A stretch of DNA of 64,000 nucleotides from Chitinophagaceae bacterium (GTDB lineage Bacteria > Bacteroidota > Bacteroidia > Chitinophagales > Chitinophagaceae): assembly GCA_023957155.1 (NCBI GenBank), contig JAMLHK010000018.1:1-64000 (forward strand), in the 5' to 3' direction. Below are positions 52,495 through 62,100 of the stretch, one piece after another (position 1 is the first letter of the stretch; each line of letters begins with the position of its first letter). The position numbers and the translations under genes are program-made. The notes beneath the pieces were generated by a model. The model was not told the DNA's origin, did not search any database, and worked only from the letters and a program-made list of their open reading frames with translations.

Positions 52495-52585
52495 ATTATT
52501 TTAGTAATTGTGATTCGAATATTTCCTCAGGCTGCTGTGCCTGTATGCCAAATAGCAAATGTAATTTATTATTTCCGCTGTTTTA

Positions 52586-53266
52586 TTAAATATCCTGAGT
52601 TTCGCCCACTTCTAATAAAAGCAATACCTTTTCCTGTTCCGAAAAAGCCTTTTTTGCTTTATTATGATCAATTTTGATATACCCGAAAGTATCGTAATGT
52701 ACCCCGATGATCTTTTTGCATTGTATGAAGCGGGCTGCCTGAATGGCATCCTCAATACCCATCGTGAAATTATCTCCTATGCACAATACCGCAAAATCCA
52801 GCAAAGTATACTCAGGTATCAGTTGCATATCTAAAGTCAAAGCGGTATCGCCGCTATAATAGAAGTTCCCTTCTTCTGTAGTAAAAACAAAGCCCATCGG
52901 ATTGCCGCCATAGCTGCCATCGGGTAACCCGCTGGAATGCTGTGCCACCACACATTTTACCGTACCGAAATCGAACACCCATTTGCCGCCCGTATTCATC
53001 GGGTGGGTATTGGTTATGCCCTGCTTATTCAGCCAGGTATGAATTTCAAAGCTACATACAACGATGGCGCAGGTTCGGTTGGCAATGCTTATACAATCGG
53101 CAATATGATCTTCATGCCCGTGCGACAGAAAAATGTAATCTGCCCGGATAGGATTTATATCAATGCCGGCAGCCAGGGGATTAGGAGTTATAAAAGGGTC
53201 AAAAAGAATGTTTTTACCTCTAATTTGTACGGCAAAGCAGGAATGTCCGTAATAAGTAAACTGCAT
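52586..53266 (-). CDS. UPF0173 metal-dependent hydrolase (MBL fold)
   Basis: 226 residues, single metallo-beta-lactamase domain. The metal motif is FLSHGHEDHIADCISIA; further ligands lie in VVAQHSSGLPDGSYGGNPMGFVF, NFYYSGDTALTLDMQLIPEY and IIGVHYDTFGYIKID. The architecture equals the UPF0173 (YtkL-like) group, whose substrate is unknown. Cytoplasmic. The adjacent parA gene lies 91 bases away in the same direction, so the operon link is uncertain. Confidence 0.9.
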   Translation of the reverse strand: MQFTYYGHSCFAVQIRGKNILFDPFITPNPLAAGIDINPIRADYIFLSHGHEDHIADCISIANRTCAIVVCSFEIHTWLNKQGITNTHPMNTGGKWVFDFGTVKCVVAQHSSGLPDGSYGGNPMGFVFTTEEGNFYYSGDTALTLDMQLIPEYTLLDFAVLCIGDNFTMGIEDAIQAARFIQCKKIIGVHYDTFGYIKIDHNKAKKAFSEQEKVLLLLEVGETQDI

Positions 53267-53313
53267 GATATATGATGAAGTTTAATGATGTTATTTCCTG
53301 GTCAAAACAGGGT

Positions 53314-53321
53314 TATCTTTG
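53314..53321 (+). promoter_or_regulatory. -7 box upstream of the FMN reductase
   Basis: TATCTTTG, an exact consensus match, followed by c as often seen (tatctttgc). It lies 94 bases before the chosen ATG, so the leader would be long. Confidence 0.45.
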
Positions 53322-53414
53322 CAGGATAATCCCGATCAACCGTGACATAATGGCAAAAATACAGTTTCGGTATAAAATTCATTGAACAATTCATATACAG
53401 TAGTTGATATTAAG

Positions 53415-53927
53415 ATGCATCTCGATATATATACCATCATTTCCGGCACCAACCGGTCCGGAAGTAATACCCTGCAGGTAGCAAAGCAATATCTTCATTT
53501 ACTTGAAAAAAAGGAAATACCGGCGCGGTTTGTTTCGCTTGAAGGACTGGATGTCAATAATAGGAATGATCAGATAAAAGAGTTGGAGAGAGAAGTGCTT
53601 ATTCCTTCGCGGAAATTCATTTTCGTAGTACCGGAATACAACGGTAGTTTTCCCGGTGTTTTAAAAGCAATGATTGATCATACCGATATTGAGAAGGTAT
53701 GGTGGGGTAAAAAAGCCTTGCTTACGGGTGTTTCAACAGGCCGTGCAGGAAACCTCAGAGGGCTGGAGCACCTGACCGGCGTATTGCATTATCTTAAAAT
53801 GAACGTGCATCATAATAAGTTGCCCATCTCTGTTGTCAATAAATTAATGAATGGAGAACATAGTATAGAAGATCCGTTAACACTAAAGGTGATCAGTGAT
53901 CAGTTAGATGAGTTTATTCTGTTTTAA
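53415..53927 (+). CDS. NADPH-dependent FMN reductase family protein
   Basis: 170 residues from the ATG at 53415; the frame opens at a TTG (53382). Flavodoxin-like fold: YTIISGTNRSGSNTLQVAKQYL with the phosphate-binding loop for FMN, FIFVVPEYNGSFPGVLKAMIDHT, WWGKKALLTGVSTGRAGNLRGLEHL. It should reduce quinones, azo compounds or flavins with NAD(P)H; the true substrate is unknown. Cytoplasmic and monocistronic by appearance. Confidence 0.88.
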   Translation: MHLDIYTIISGTNRSGSNTLQVAKQYLHLLEKKEIPARFVSLEGLDVNNRNDQIKELEREVLIPSRKFIFVVPEYNGSFPGVLKAMIDHTDIEKVWWGKKALLTGVSTGRAGNLRGLEHLTGVLHYLKMNVHHNKLPISVVNKLMNGEHSIEDPLTLKVISDQLDEFILF

Positions 53928-53982
53928 TGGTTTTGATTTTGTAGTTGGCTTCATTCGGATGATTTTATAAATATAGATTAAT

Positions 53983-55233
53983 ATGCGCAATGCCCATATC
54001 ATATCGTGGCTTTCTATTGTAGTGGTAATAGGTATAGACCTGTATGTTTTTCAGGCTGTTCAGCTTACATTTCAATCCCTGTCCCCGGCAATTGCCCTGC
54101 TGCTCTATAGCCTGTTCTGGGCTATAAGTGCGCTGGTTATTATCACGCTTGCCATGCTTCCGTATACTAATCTGGAAAAATGGAACAGGGGTATTCGTAC
54201 CTACTGGATAGCTGGTATTATGGGCTTATTGGTTTCTAAGTCTATTACGGTAGTTTTTTTACTGGCGGATGATCTGCGGAGGTTAGTACAGTGGGGAGGA
54301 GGTAAGTTGTTTCACCTGTATACGGAGGGAGAGCCGTATCATGCTGCCGGTGTTTCAAGGTCGGTTTTTGTAAGCTGGATCGGGCTGGCGGTGGGAGGAG
54401 GTTTGATGACTACCATGATAGCAGGTTTTGCTAATAAATACCGGTATAAGCTGAAAAAAGTAAAGTTGAGTTTTCCTAATCTTCCTGATGCGTTTAAAGG
54501 GATGAAAATAATTCATATTTCCGATGTACATTCTGGGAGCTTTACAGATAAAAAAGCCGTGGAGCAGGGTATACAAATGATTTTGGAACAGCAGGCGGAT
54601 ATTATTTTGTTTACCGGCGACCTGGTCAATGACCGGGCCAGCGAAATGAATGAATACAAGGAAATATTTGCAAGGTTAGCGGCGCCGTTAGGTGTCTTCA
54701 GCATATTGGGAAACCATGATTATGGCGATTACAGGCAATGGTCAGGCGCTGAAGAAAAAGCACAGAACCTGGAAAGATTAAAACAGTTACAGGCTGAAAT
54801 GGGCTGGCGTTTGTTAATGAACGAGCATGTGGTACTGGAGAAGCACGGGCAGCAAATTGCACTGCTGGGTATTGAGAACTGGGGCGCCAAAGCTAATTTT
54901 CCTAAATACGGAAAGTTAGATGAAGCATATACGGGAACTGAAAAGTATCCTTTTAAGATATTAATGAGTCATGATCCCAGCCACTGGGATGCGCAGGTAA
55001 GAACCGAATACCGTGATATTGATCTTACCCTGAGTGGTCATACACACGGTATGCAGTTTGGCGTGGAATTACCCGGGTTTAAATGGAGCCCGGTGCAATA
55101 CGTTTATAAGCAATGGGCGGGATTGTACGAGGATGCCCATCAAAAACTATACATTAACCGGGGATTTGGCTTCATCGGCTATCCCGGGAGGGTAGGGATA
55201 CTTCCCGAAATTACATTGATTGAACTGACTTAA
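53983..55233 (+). CDS. Membrane-anchored metallophosphoesterase
   Basis: 416 residues. The N-terminal 160 residues hold about four membrane helices (IISWLSIVVVIGIDLYVF, AIALLLYSLFWAISALVIITLAML, WIAGIMGLLVSKSITVVFLLAD, SVFVSWIGLAVGGGLMTTMIAGFA). The calcineurin-like domain then shows all metal motifs: IIHISDVHSGSF, ILFTGDLVNDR, ILGNHDYGDY, ILMSHDPSHWD and LTLSGHTHGMQFG. YaeI-like members hydrolyse UDP-diacylglucosamine or phospholipid-type phosphoesters, so a lipid substrate at the membrane is plausible. Metal residues are complete. Confidence 0.9.
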   Translation: MRNAHIISWLSIVVVIGIDLYVFQAVQLTFQSLSPAIALLLYSLFWAISALVIITLAMLPYTNLEKWNRGIRTYWIAGIMGLLVSKSITVVFLLADDLRRLVQWGGGKLFHLYTEGEPYHAAGVSRSVFVSWIGLAVGGGLMTTMIAGFANKYRYKLKKVKLSFPNLPDAFKGMKIIHISDVHSGSFTDKKAVEQGIQMILEQQADIILFTGDLVNDRASEMNEYKEIFARLAAPLGVFSILGNHDYGDYRQWSGAEEKAQNLERLKQLQAEMGWRLLMNEHVVLEKHGQQIALLGIENWGAKANFPKYGKLDEAYTGTEKYPFKILMSHDPSHWDAQVRTEYRDIDLTLSGHTHGMQFGVELPGFKWSPVQYVYKQWAGLYEDAHQKLYINRGFGFIGYPGRVGILPEITLIELT

Positions 55234-55311
55234 GTCAGGAGAATTCCCTGATACCAGCTTCTTATTTATGCGTATATCCTGGTGCTATAACGCAAGAGGA
55301 AAGCCGTCAGT

Positions 55312-56556
55312 TTAATCTTTTCTGAACACGGGTCCGCGTATCGCATGTATTATCTTCCCAGGGGATTTTCTTTTGATTATCTGGCTCCCGGCTAATAATA
55401 CCACTAAGGACGATGATGCACAGAGGCTCATTACACCCGTCATGGGAAGTGCGGTATGATTATTTAGCATACTTACGAATACAGTAGCCAATGCACCAAA
55501 TCCCAATTGAAATGCGCCCATCAGGGCGGAGGCGGTACCGGCGTTGGTTGAAAAAGGCGACAAGGTTAATGCCGAAGCGTTAGGGAAAATAAAGCCTTGT
55601 GTGCCGAGATATATCCAGATAAGTGCAATAAGCAGGTAAAGGTTTATCCAGCCCGAATACGTAAGTGCAATCATCGTCAGCCCGGTGGTAACCTGGCAGG
55701 TTAAGGCAACCAGGGTAATGCGCTCACTACTGAATTTACGGAGGAGGAGTGTATTTAACTGGCTTGCAAGCAGCAATCCCAGCGAAATAAGGGCAAATAT
55801 CCACCCGTATTGTTTTTCGGTAACGTGATAAATTTTCATGAATACATAGGGCGACCCGGCAACATAGGAGTAGAGTCCGGATGAAGCGAGTGATCCTGCC
55901 AATGCATAGGTATAAAATTCAGGTACTTTTAATACGGTGATGTAACTTTTGATGATCGGGCGTGGCATCAGAGACATACTCGTGTTGGCTTTTCTTCCCG
56001 GTGGCAGCCAGAAGATAACCGCCAGGATGGTGACCACTGAAATTACCGACAGTGAAATAAAGATGGCATGCCATCCGAAATGTGCAGAGATATATCCTCC
56101 GAAAGTAGGTGCAATTATTGGTGATATGGCAATAACCAGCATAAGCAGGGAGAATACCCGGGCATTTTCATTTACCGGGAATATATCTCTTATCAGCGCC
56201 CGGGCGGATACCATGCCTGCACAACTGCCTAAGGCCTGGAAAAAGCGTGCAACAATCAGGGTGTCGGCATGGTTAACAAATACGCAGGCGATAGAAGTAA
56301 CAAAGTATACTACCAGACCAATATACAGCGGCAGCTTTCTTCCAAACCGGTCAAGGAGTGGTCCATAGATCAATTGTCCTGCCGATATACCAATGAAAAA
56401 ACTCGACAGGCTCAGGGCAATGTGCTCAATGGTCGTATTCAGGCTGGCAGCTATTTCCGGAAAACCGGGAAGGTACATATCTATAGAAAACGGACCAATA
56501 GCTGAAAGCAGCCCTAATGTAAAAATGGTTAACCTTTTGCTCTTCTGCTTCTTCAT
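55312..56556 (-). CDS. Bcr/CflA family multidrug efflux MFS transporter
   Basis: 414 residues from the ATG at 56554-56556; the open frame reaches 56676 but the extra 40 residues are basic and unlike the family. Twelve membrane helices. Start KRLTIFTLGLLSAIGPFSIDMYLPGFPEIAASL is the Bcr/CflA signature, followed by the loop 2-3 motif GPLLDRFGRKLPLY and motif C in VSARALIRDIFPV. Antiporter of drugs or metabolites with protons, inner membrane. The C-terminal basic tail (KRKSPGKIIHAIRGPVFRKD) is unusually long but not exceptional. Confidence 0.9.
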   Translation of the reverse strand: MKKQKSKRLTIFTLGLLSAIGPFSIDMYLPGFPEIAASLNTTIEHIALSLSSFFIGISAGQLIYGPLLDRFGRKLPLYIGLVVYFVTSIACVFVNHADTLIVARFFQALGSCAGMVSARALIRDIFPVNENARVFSLLMLVIAISPIIAPTFGGYISAHFGWHAIFISLSVISVVTILAVIFWLPPGRKANTSMSLMPRPIIKSYITVLKVPEFYTYALAGSLASSGLYSYVAGSPYVFMKIYHVTEKQYGWIFALISLGLLLASQLNTLLLRKFSSERITLVALTCQVTTGLTMIALTYSGWINLYLLIALIWIYLGTQGFIFPNASALTLSPFSTNAGTASALMGAFQLGFGALATVFVSMLNNHTALPMTGVMSLCASSSLVVLLAGSQIIKRKSPGKIIHAIRGPVFRKD

Positions 56557-56603
56557 ATAGTTTGTTCTGCTTCTCAAAAAGGGGGCAAAAATAACATTTC
56601 TGT

Positions 56604-56611
56604 TACATTTG
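56604..56611 (+). promoter_or_regulatory. -7 box upstream of the barrel gene at 56687
   Basis: TACATTTG, an exact match, 76 bases before the start. A second, weaker ttactttg lies 17 bases later. Either could drive the barrel gene. Confidence 0.4.
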
Positions 56612-56686
56612 ATTAACATATTACTTTGAACTGGAGAGAGCCTGAGGCGTTTTATTCGTTTAGCTTTATGAAACAATATTCCTTAT

Positions 56687-57277
56687 ATGAAACGTCTCCT
56701 TCTTACTACTGCCTGTATAAGTCTTATTTTTATCGCTACCTCCGTGTCAGCACAGGGCATTAAGCTGGCTGTGCATGCAGGAGCCAATATCGGTAAGCTG
56801 GATGGGAAATCATTTAAGGATGAATTCCAGTTGGGTTATCATTTGGGTGTGGCTCCTGAGATTATGTTTTCCTCTAAATGGGGTATCCAGCCGGAAATAT
56901 TATTCAGTCAGACCAACACGACTACGTCAACCGATTTTAATGATATTTACAGGGTATCATTAAAGGAATTAACGGCGGTACAATTGAACTATCTGAGTAT
57001 ACCGCTGATGTTATCTTACCGGCCGGTATCGTTTTTTACTCTTCAGGCTGGTCCTCAGTTCAGTATTTTAATGAATAAGCATAACACATTTTTGGAGAAT
57101 GGAGGAGATGCATTTACAAAAGGAGATTTTTCGTTGACCGGGGGTGCACAAATCAATATCCTGAAACTGAGAATATATGGAAGGTATGGAATCGGATTGT
57201 ATAGTATTAACGATATTGATAACCGGGATAACTGGAGAAGTCAAACCATGCAGTTAGGGATTGGAATAGCGCTATAA
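56687..57277 (+). CDS. PorT-family outer-membrane barrel protein
   Basis: 196 residues with a signal peptide (MKRLLLTTACISLIFIATSVSAQG). Mature strands LAVHAGANIGKLDG, LGYHLGVAPEIMFSSKWGIQPEILFSQT, AVQLNYLSIPLMLSYRPVSFFTLQAGPQFSILMNK and MQLGIGIAL at the end fit an eight-stranded outer-membrane beta-barrel (PF13568 type). Function unknown. The gene is followed by a strong terminator, so it is probably monocistronic. Confidence 0.85.
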   Translation: MKRLLLTTACISLIFIATSVSAQGIKLAVHAGANIGKLDGKSFKDEFQLGYHLGVAPEIMFSSKWGIQPEILFSQTNTTTSTDFNDIYRVSLKELTAVQLNYLSIPLMLSYRPVSFFTLQAGPQFSILMNKHNTFLENGGDAFTKGDFSLTGGAQINILKLRIYGRYGIGLYSINDIDNRDNWRSQTMQLGIGIAL

Positions 57278-57302
57278 AGAAAAGAAAATAAATATTTTAA
57301 GC

Positions 57303-57335
57303 ATCCGGAACATAGTATCCGGATTTTTTGTTTTT
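57303..57335 (+). terminator. Rho-independent terminator
   Basis: atccgga (57303-57309) and tccggat (57318-57324) form a 7-base stem with an 8-base loop, followed by tttttgttttttt. Confidence 0.75.
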
Positions 57336-57427
57336 TTACTGGCATTAAACTTGACTAAGGTAATAGCTAAAAAATAAGGGTAGTATGGTCTTAAAAATAT
57401 GCCATATTGACTTTTGAAAGGAAGATT

Positions 57428-59836
57428 ATGAAAAGAAGCGATATTTATTTACGGCCGGAAGATGAAATGGAGTTTATGCCCATTATTCCTCTTAACGAAG
57501 ATGATTCTGAAAATACAGACGAGATCAGCATTTCATCCGATATACCTTTATTACCTCTGCGAAACACGGTTTTATTTCCGGGAGTGGTTTTACCCATTAC
57601 TGTTGGAAGAGACCGGTCTATAAAAGCGGTAAATGATGTATATAAGACTGACAAACTGATAGGGGTGATAGCACAAAAAGACAGTTCGGTTGAAGATCCG
57701 GCTGTCAGTGATCTGGAAGCAACGGGTACCGTGGCAAAAATAATCAAGCTGATTAAGATGCCTGACGGAGGAACGACCATCATCATCCAGGGCAGGAAAA
57801 GATTTGTGGTAGAAAAGATTGTTACTGAAGATCCCTATTTCCGGGCAAGCATACGTTTACTGGAGGAGGATAAGGTAAATATTGATGATGACCAGCATTT
57901 TGCAGCAACCGTCAGCTCTATAAAAGATATGGCATCACAGATCATCCTGCTTTCGCCTAATATGCCTTCTGAAGCTTCGATGATTTTAAAGAATATTGAA
58001 AACCCTTCTTTCCTTATTCACTTTGTGAGCAGCAATATCAGCAGCGATTTAAAAGAAAAACAGGAGCTGCTTGAGATGAACGACCTAAAGGCAAGGGCCG
58101 AAAAGCTGATGCACCTGCTTAACCGGGAGCTTCAGTTTGCCGAACTAAAAAACCAGCTCACCAACCGTACCAAAACGGAACTGGATAAGCAGCAGAAAGA
58201 ATACTTTTTACAGCAGCAGCTTAAAAGCATTAAGGAAGAGCTCGGCGGGGATGCGAATGAAAGAGAGATACGGGAAATGCAAAAAAAGGCAGAAGCCAAA
58301 AAATGGCCTGCAGCCGCAAAAGAAGCATTTAAAAAAGGGATAGAAAAGTTAGAGCGGATGCATGTTTCCACCCCGGACTACTCGGTTGTGTATAATCACC
58401 TCGACCTGATGCTGGAATTGCCCTGGGATGAAGGTACGGTAGATTCATACGATCTGGTAAAAGCAAAAAAAATACTTGACCGCGATCATTACGGGATGAA
58501 TAAGATCAAGGAACGTTTACTTGAATACCTGGCCGTATTGAAATTGAAAGGAGATATGAAAAGCCCGATATTGTGTTTTGTCGGACCTCCGGGCATCGGT
58601 AAAACATCATTAGGCAGAAGTATAGCGTCTGCGCTCAACCGGAAATATGTAAGACTCAGCCTGGGGGGCATGCACGATGAAAGCGAGATAAGAGGACATC
58701 GGAAAACATATATCGGGGCTATGCCCGGCCGTATTATCCAGTCTATACGCAAAGCAAAATCCTGTAACCCGGTAATTATTTTAGATGAAGTAGATAAAAT
58801 GGGCAATGACTTCCGTGGTGATCCTTCCTCTGCACTGCTGGAAGTGCTTGATCCGGAGCAAAATCATACTTTTTATGATAATTATCTTGAGCTGGAATAC
58901 GATTTGAGCAAGGTGCTGTTTATTGCTACAGCCAATGATGTACAGCACATTCAGCCGGCGTTGAGAGACCGGCTCGAAATTATTGATTTAAATGGCTATG
59001 CTGTTGAAGAAAAGGTTCAGATAGCGAAAAGACATCTCCTTCCTAAGCAAAAGGAGCTTCACGGGTTAAAAAATATGGGCATCAAGGTAAGTGATGTCGT
59101 TCTGGAAAAGATTATTGAAGATTATACCCGGGAGAGCGGGGTGCGTGAATTAGACCGGCAATTAGCCTCCATCATGCGTTCCCTGGCCAGGGAATATGTT
59201 TTAAAAGGCAAGCTCAAGCCTACTCTTACGGGTAAAGACATTGAAAAAATTTTAGGAAAGCCGAGGTATAGCAATGATCTCTATAAAATTGCCAATATGC
59301 CCGGGGTTGCCGTAGGCCTTGCCTGGACCTATGTAGGTGGTGATATCTTATTTATTGAAACAACCCAAGGAGAAGGAAAAGGAGAATTAAAGCTTACGGG
59401 TAACCTGGGGAATGTAATGAAAGAGAGCGCTGCCACGGCTTTAACCTACCTGCAGGCAAATGCCCGGAAATACAGCTTGGACCCGGAATTGTTTCAAAAA
59501 AAGAACATTCACATTCATGTGCCTGAAGGAGCAGTTCCTAAAGACGGACCCAGCGCCGGTATAACCATGATGACTGCAATCGCTTCGGCGCTTACCGGCA
59601 GGAAAGTAAAGCCTTACCTGGCCATGACCGGTGAAATAACCCTCCGCGGGCAGGTACTGCCGGTTGGCGGTATAAAGGAAAAAGTGCTGGCTGCAAAGCG
59701 TGCCGGAATGAAGGAAGTGGTGATGTGCTGGCAAAATGAAAAAGATGTGCAGGAAATCAATTCTGACTTTATTAAAGGACTGAAATTCCATTATGTAAAG
59801 AATATGAGCCAGGTTTTGGACATCAGCCTGGTATAG
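57428..59836 (+). CDS. lon: ATP-dependent protease Lon
   Basis: 802 residues from the ATG at 57428; a TTG seven codons earlier is in frame but less likely. N-terminal LON substrate-binding domain ([25 protein letters not shown]). AAA+ module with Walker [54 protein letters not shown] and Walker [15 protein letters not shown]. Proteolytic domain with the Ser-Lys dyad in [11 protein letters not shown] (Ser) and [14 protein letters not shown] (Lys). Degrades misfolded and regulatory proteins in the cytoplasm. A long leader (about 90 bases) follows the terminator. Confidence 0.96.
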   Translation: MKRSDIYLRPEDEMEFMPIIPLNEDDSENTDEISISSDIPLLPLRNTVLFPGVVLPITVGRDRSIKAVNDVYKTDKLIGVIAQKDSSVEDPAVSDLEATGTVAKIIKLIKMPDGGTTIIIQGRKRFVVEKIVTEDPYFRASIRLLEEDKVNIDDDQHFAATVSSIKDMASQIILLSPNMPSEASMILKNIENPSFLIHFVSSNISSDLKEKQELLEMNDLKARAEKLMHLLNRELQFAELKNQLTNRTKTELDKQQKEYFLQQQLKSIKEELGGDANEREIREMQKKAEAKKWPAAAKEAFKKGIEKLERMHVSTPDYSVVYNHLDLMLELPWDEGTVDSYDLVKAKKILDRDHYGMNKIKERLLEYLAVLKLKGDMKSPILCFVGPPGIGKTSLGRSIASALNRKYVRLSLGGMHDESEIRGHRKTYIGAMPGRIIQSIRKAKSCNPVIILDEVDKMGNDFRGDPSSALLEVLDPEQNHTFYDNYLELEYDLSKVLFIATANDVQHIQPALRDRLEIIDLNGYAVEEKVQIAKRHLLPKQKELHGLKNMGIKVSDVVLEKIIEDYTRESGVRELDRQLASIMRSLAREYVLKGKLKPTLTGKDIEKILGKPRYSNDLYKIANMPGVAVGLAWTYVGGDILFIETTQGEGKGELKLTGNLGNVMKESAATALTYLQANARKYSLDPELFQKKNIHIHVPEGAVPKDGPSAGITMMTAIASALTGRKVKPYLAMTGEITLRGQVLPVGGIKEKVLAAKRAGMKEVVMCWQNEKDVQEINSDFIKGLKFHYVKNMSQVLDISLV

Positions 59837-59949
59837 CAGATTGATATTTGATAAATAATAATAGGTTTCCCCAAATTTATTTTGTCTGATGGGAACTTTT
59901 CTACGTATTTATACGACTATTGTAGTAAAGTTACCCTAATACACCAGAC

Positions 59950-60354
59950 ATGATAAGAATTGTGATTGCTGATAACCATCCTGAGATCAGGAATGCCTGG
60001 ACATTGTTTTTGCGCAGCCAGCCTGATATCATGATCGTTGGAGAATGTACCAATGGACAGGAAGCGATTGATAAGGTACGGGAGGCACGCCCTGACATTG
60101 TACTCATGGATATTAATATGAAACCGGTTTCCGGTATAGAAGCCACGATGAGGCTGACTGAAGAGTACCCGGATGTTAAGGTAATCGGCGTTTCTTTCCA
60201 TACTTCCCCCGTATATATAAAAAGAATGTTTGAAGCCGGTGCACGCGGCTATGTTTATAAGTATGCCATTGTGGAAGACCTGATGCAGGCCATAGATGAA
60301 GTATATCATGGCAATACATTCCTTAGTAAGGGAACCAAAGAAGGGCTGAAGTAA
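59950..60354 (+). CDS. Stand-alone response-regulator receiver domain
   Basis: 134 residues comprising one receiver domain of the NarL/FixJ type (IRIVIADNHPEIRNAWTLFLRSQPDIMIVGECTNGQEAID, DIVLMDINMKPVSGIEAT, VKVIGVSFHTS, GYVYKYA). The phosphoacceptor Asp (in LMDINM), the Ser of SFH and the Lys of YVYKYA are present, but the acidic pair reads D-N rather than D-D at the metal site. No DNA-binding output domain follows. It may act by protein contact in a phosphorelay. No histidine kinase lies nearby. Confidence 0.85.
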   Translation: MIRIVIADNHPEIRNAWTLFLRSQPDIMIVGECTNGQEAIDKVREARPDIVLMDINMKPVSGIEATMRLTEEYPDVKVIGVSFHTSPVYIKRMFEAGARGYVYKYAIVEDLMQAIDEVYHGNTFLSKGTKEGLK

Positions 60355-60383
60355 AGCAATAGGCGCTTTTTCTGCTTTTCAAG

Positions 60384-60391
60384 TATCTTTG
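60384..60391 (+). promoter_or_regulatory. -7 box close to the mtaB start
   Basis: TATCTTTG, followed by c, lies 8 bases before the ATG. With the usual distance to the transcript start, the mtaB message would have almost no leader. Confidence 0.5.
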
Positions 60392-60398
60392 CAGCCTT

Positions 60399-61682
60399 AT
60401 GGATATTTCAAGAACAGTAGCATTTCATACCTTAGGCTGTAAGCTCAATTATGCTGAAACATCTACTTTATCTCGGATGCTGGAAAATGAAGGATTTCAG
60501 AAAAAATCCTTTGATGATATTGCTGATGTTTATGTAATTAATACCTGTTCTGTTACCGATAATGCAGATAAGGAATGTCGGCAACTTGTACGCCGTATTC
60601 AGCGCAAATCTCCTCAAAGCCTGGTTGTAATTACCGGTTGCTATGCCCAGCTAAAGCCGAAGGAAATCGCATCTATAAAAGGGGTTGACCTGGTACTGGG
60701 TGCAGCCGAAAAGTTTAATATTGTCTCCCATTTAAAAGAATTAACCAAAGGTGATTCTACCAAAATTTCCAGTTGCGATATAGAAGAAATATCCGGATTC
60801 AACAGCTCCTTTTCGATAAGCGACCGCACCCGGACGTTTTTAAAAGTGCAGGATGGGTGCAGTTATAATTGTTCTTTTTGTACCATTCCCATGGCCCGTG
60901 GAAAGAGCCGGAGTGACACCATAGCTAATGTGGTAACGCATGCCAGGGAACTTTCGGAAAAAGGAGTTAAGGAAGTGGTGCTGACCGGGGTTAATCTTGG
61001 TGATTTCGGTTTAAACGGAGCAGAAAATACGCGCGGTAGCCGGAGAGGCGAAACTTTTTATGAATTAATACAGGAATTAGAAAAAGTAGAAGGTATAGAG
61101 CGTTACCGGATTTCTTCTATTGAGCCAAACCTGCTTACCGATGAAATTATTGCCTTTGTTGCGGGAAGTAAAAAGTTTATGCCGCATTTTCATATTCCTC
61201 TTCAAAGTGGCAGTAACCATATTTTAGGATTGATGCGCCGCAGATATAAACGGGAATGGTATGCAGACAGGGTAGCTATGATTAAATCCCTCATACCGCA
61301 TTGTTGTATTGGTGTAGATGTAATTGTTGGATTCCCGGGAGAAACGGAGGAAGAGTTTGAAGCTACCTATAATTTTTTGGATGATATAGAAGTATCCTAT
61401 TTCCACGTGTTTACTTATTCGGAACGGGATAATACCGCTGCGCTGGATATCCGGCCTGTAGTATCGGTGCACACCCGTCATGAGCGTAATAAAATATTAC
61501 GCAATTTGTCCTATCGGAAAATGCGTGATTTCACAAATCAACATATAGGACAGACCCGTGAAGTGCTGTTTGAAAGCCGGAAAAAAGAGGGTATGATGGA
61601 AGGGTATACCGACAATTATATTAAAGTGATCACACCTTATCGGGAAGAACTGGTGAATACGATTGCGGAATGGGCCATCTGA
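60399..61682 (+). CDS. mtaB: tRNA (t6A37) C2-methylthiotransferase MtaB
   Basis: 427 residues, radical-SAM methylthiotransferase that adds CH3-S to t6A37 of ANN-decoding tRNAs. The N-terminal UPF0004 domain carries three Fe-S Cys (HTLGCKLNYAETS, INTCSVTDNADKECRQ, ITGCYAQLKP). The radical-SAM motif is CSYNCSFCTIPMARGKSRSD. Then VVLTGVNLGDFG, HFHIPLQSGSNHILGLMRRRY, DVIVGFPGETEEEFE, and the TRAM-like end REVLFESRKKEGMMEGYTDNYIKV. All motifs are intact. Cytoplasmic. Confidence 0.95.
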   Translation: MDISRTVAFHTLGCKLNYAETSTLSRMLENEGFQKKSFDDIADVYVINTCSVTDNADKECRQLVRRIQRKSPQSLVVITGCYAQLKPKEIASIKGVDLVLGAAEKFNIVSHLKELTKGDSTKISSCDIEEISGFNSSFSISDRTRTFLKVQDGCSYNCSFCTIPMARGKSRSDTIANVVTHARELSEKGVKEVVLTGVNLGDFGLNGAENTRGSRRGETFYELIQELEKVEGIERYRISSIEPNLLTDEIIAFVAGSKKFMPHFHIPLQSGSNHILGLMRRRYKREWYADRVAMIKSLIPHCCIGVDVIVGFPGETEEEFEATYNFLDDIEVSYFHVFTYSERDNTAALDIRPVVSVHTRHERNKILRNLSYRKMRDFTNQHIGQTREVLFESRKKEGMMEGYTDNYIKVITPYREELVNTIAEWAI

Positions 61683-61710
61683 CAGGAAAGGCTTCAGGAT
61701 ATATCAAAAG

Positions 61711-61780
61711 TGCCCAAACACTTATTGGTAAAGTATATTAGTATTTTAAGCTGATTGGGAGTACACCTGCCGGAACGGCA
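61711..61780 (-). pseudogene. Degenerate copy of the tRNA-Val 3' end and terminator
   Basis: This segment aligns without gaps to 61853-61922 at a fixed offset of 142 bases, about 79% over the first 56. It covers the 3' flank with a broken terminator stem (aaacacttattg is identical but for one base) and the last 24 bases of the tRNA (tgggagtacacc against tgggagcacacg). Upstream of it (61781-61830), where the rest of a tRNA should be, no similarity remains. It reads as a decayed tandem copy or an old integration-site scar. Confidence 0.55.
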
Positions 61781-61848
61781 ATTGTTGGGTATATGGTAGC
61801 ATTTGGGGTAACTATTATAAAATGCCTTCGGCTTGGAGTAGGGGCAAG

Positions 61849-61889
61849 AAAATGCCGAAACACTTATTGATAAAGAATTTCGGCATTTT
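61849..61889 (-). terminator. Terminator of tRNA-Val
   Basis: A perfect 12-base inverted repeat aaaatgccgaaa / tttcggcatttt with a 17-base loop lies 9 bases past the tRNA 3' end. On the minus strand the stem ends in a T-run. Confidence 0.7.
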
Positions 61890-61897
61890 AATCTGTG

Positions 61898-61972
61898 TGG
61901 GAGCACACGGGTTCGAACCGCGGACCCTCTGCTTGTAAGGCAGATGCTCTGAACCAGCTGAGCTATGCTCCC
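61898..61972 (-). tRNA. tRNA-Val, anticodon TAC
   Basis: Reading the minus strand from 61972: acceptor GGGAGCA, D-arm with AGCTCAGCTGGTTCAGAGC, anticodon stem CTGCC/AGCAG around the loop with anticodon TAC, variable loop, T-arm CGCGG TTCGAAC CCGTG, acceptor 3' strand TGCTCCC and discriminator A. The 3' CCA is not encoded. TAC reads GUA/GUG valine codons. The 75-base length and all pairings are normal. Confidence 0.95.
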
Positions 61973-62100
61973 GATATTTTTAGAACTTTATTTTACCCCT
62001 TTCTGTGAAAGGGAGTGCAAAGATAAGAGATCAAATGTTTTTGCAAAATTTTTTTACGTTTTGCTGATACTAAAAATTAAAAATATCTGCAGGCTCCGTT

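Noticed and set aside
61394-61412. CACGTG-centred site in mtaB as a parS candidate
   Set aside because: The flanks (atttc and tttac) do not match the TGTTT/AAACA arms of parS, and no other copy lies near parAB.
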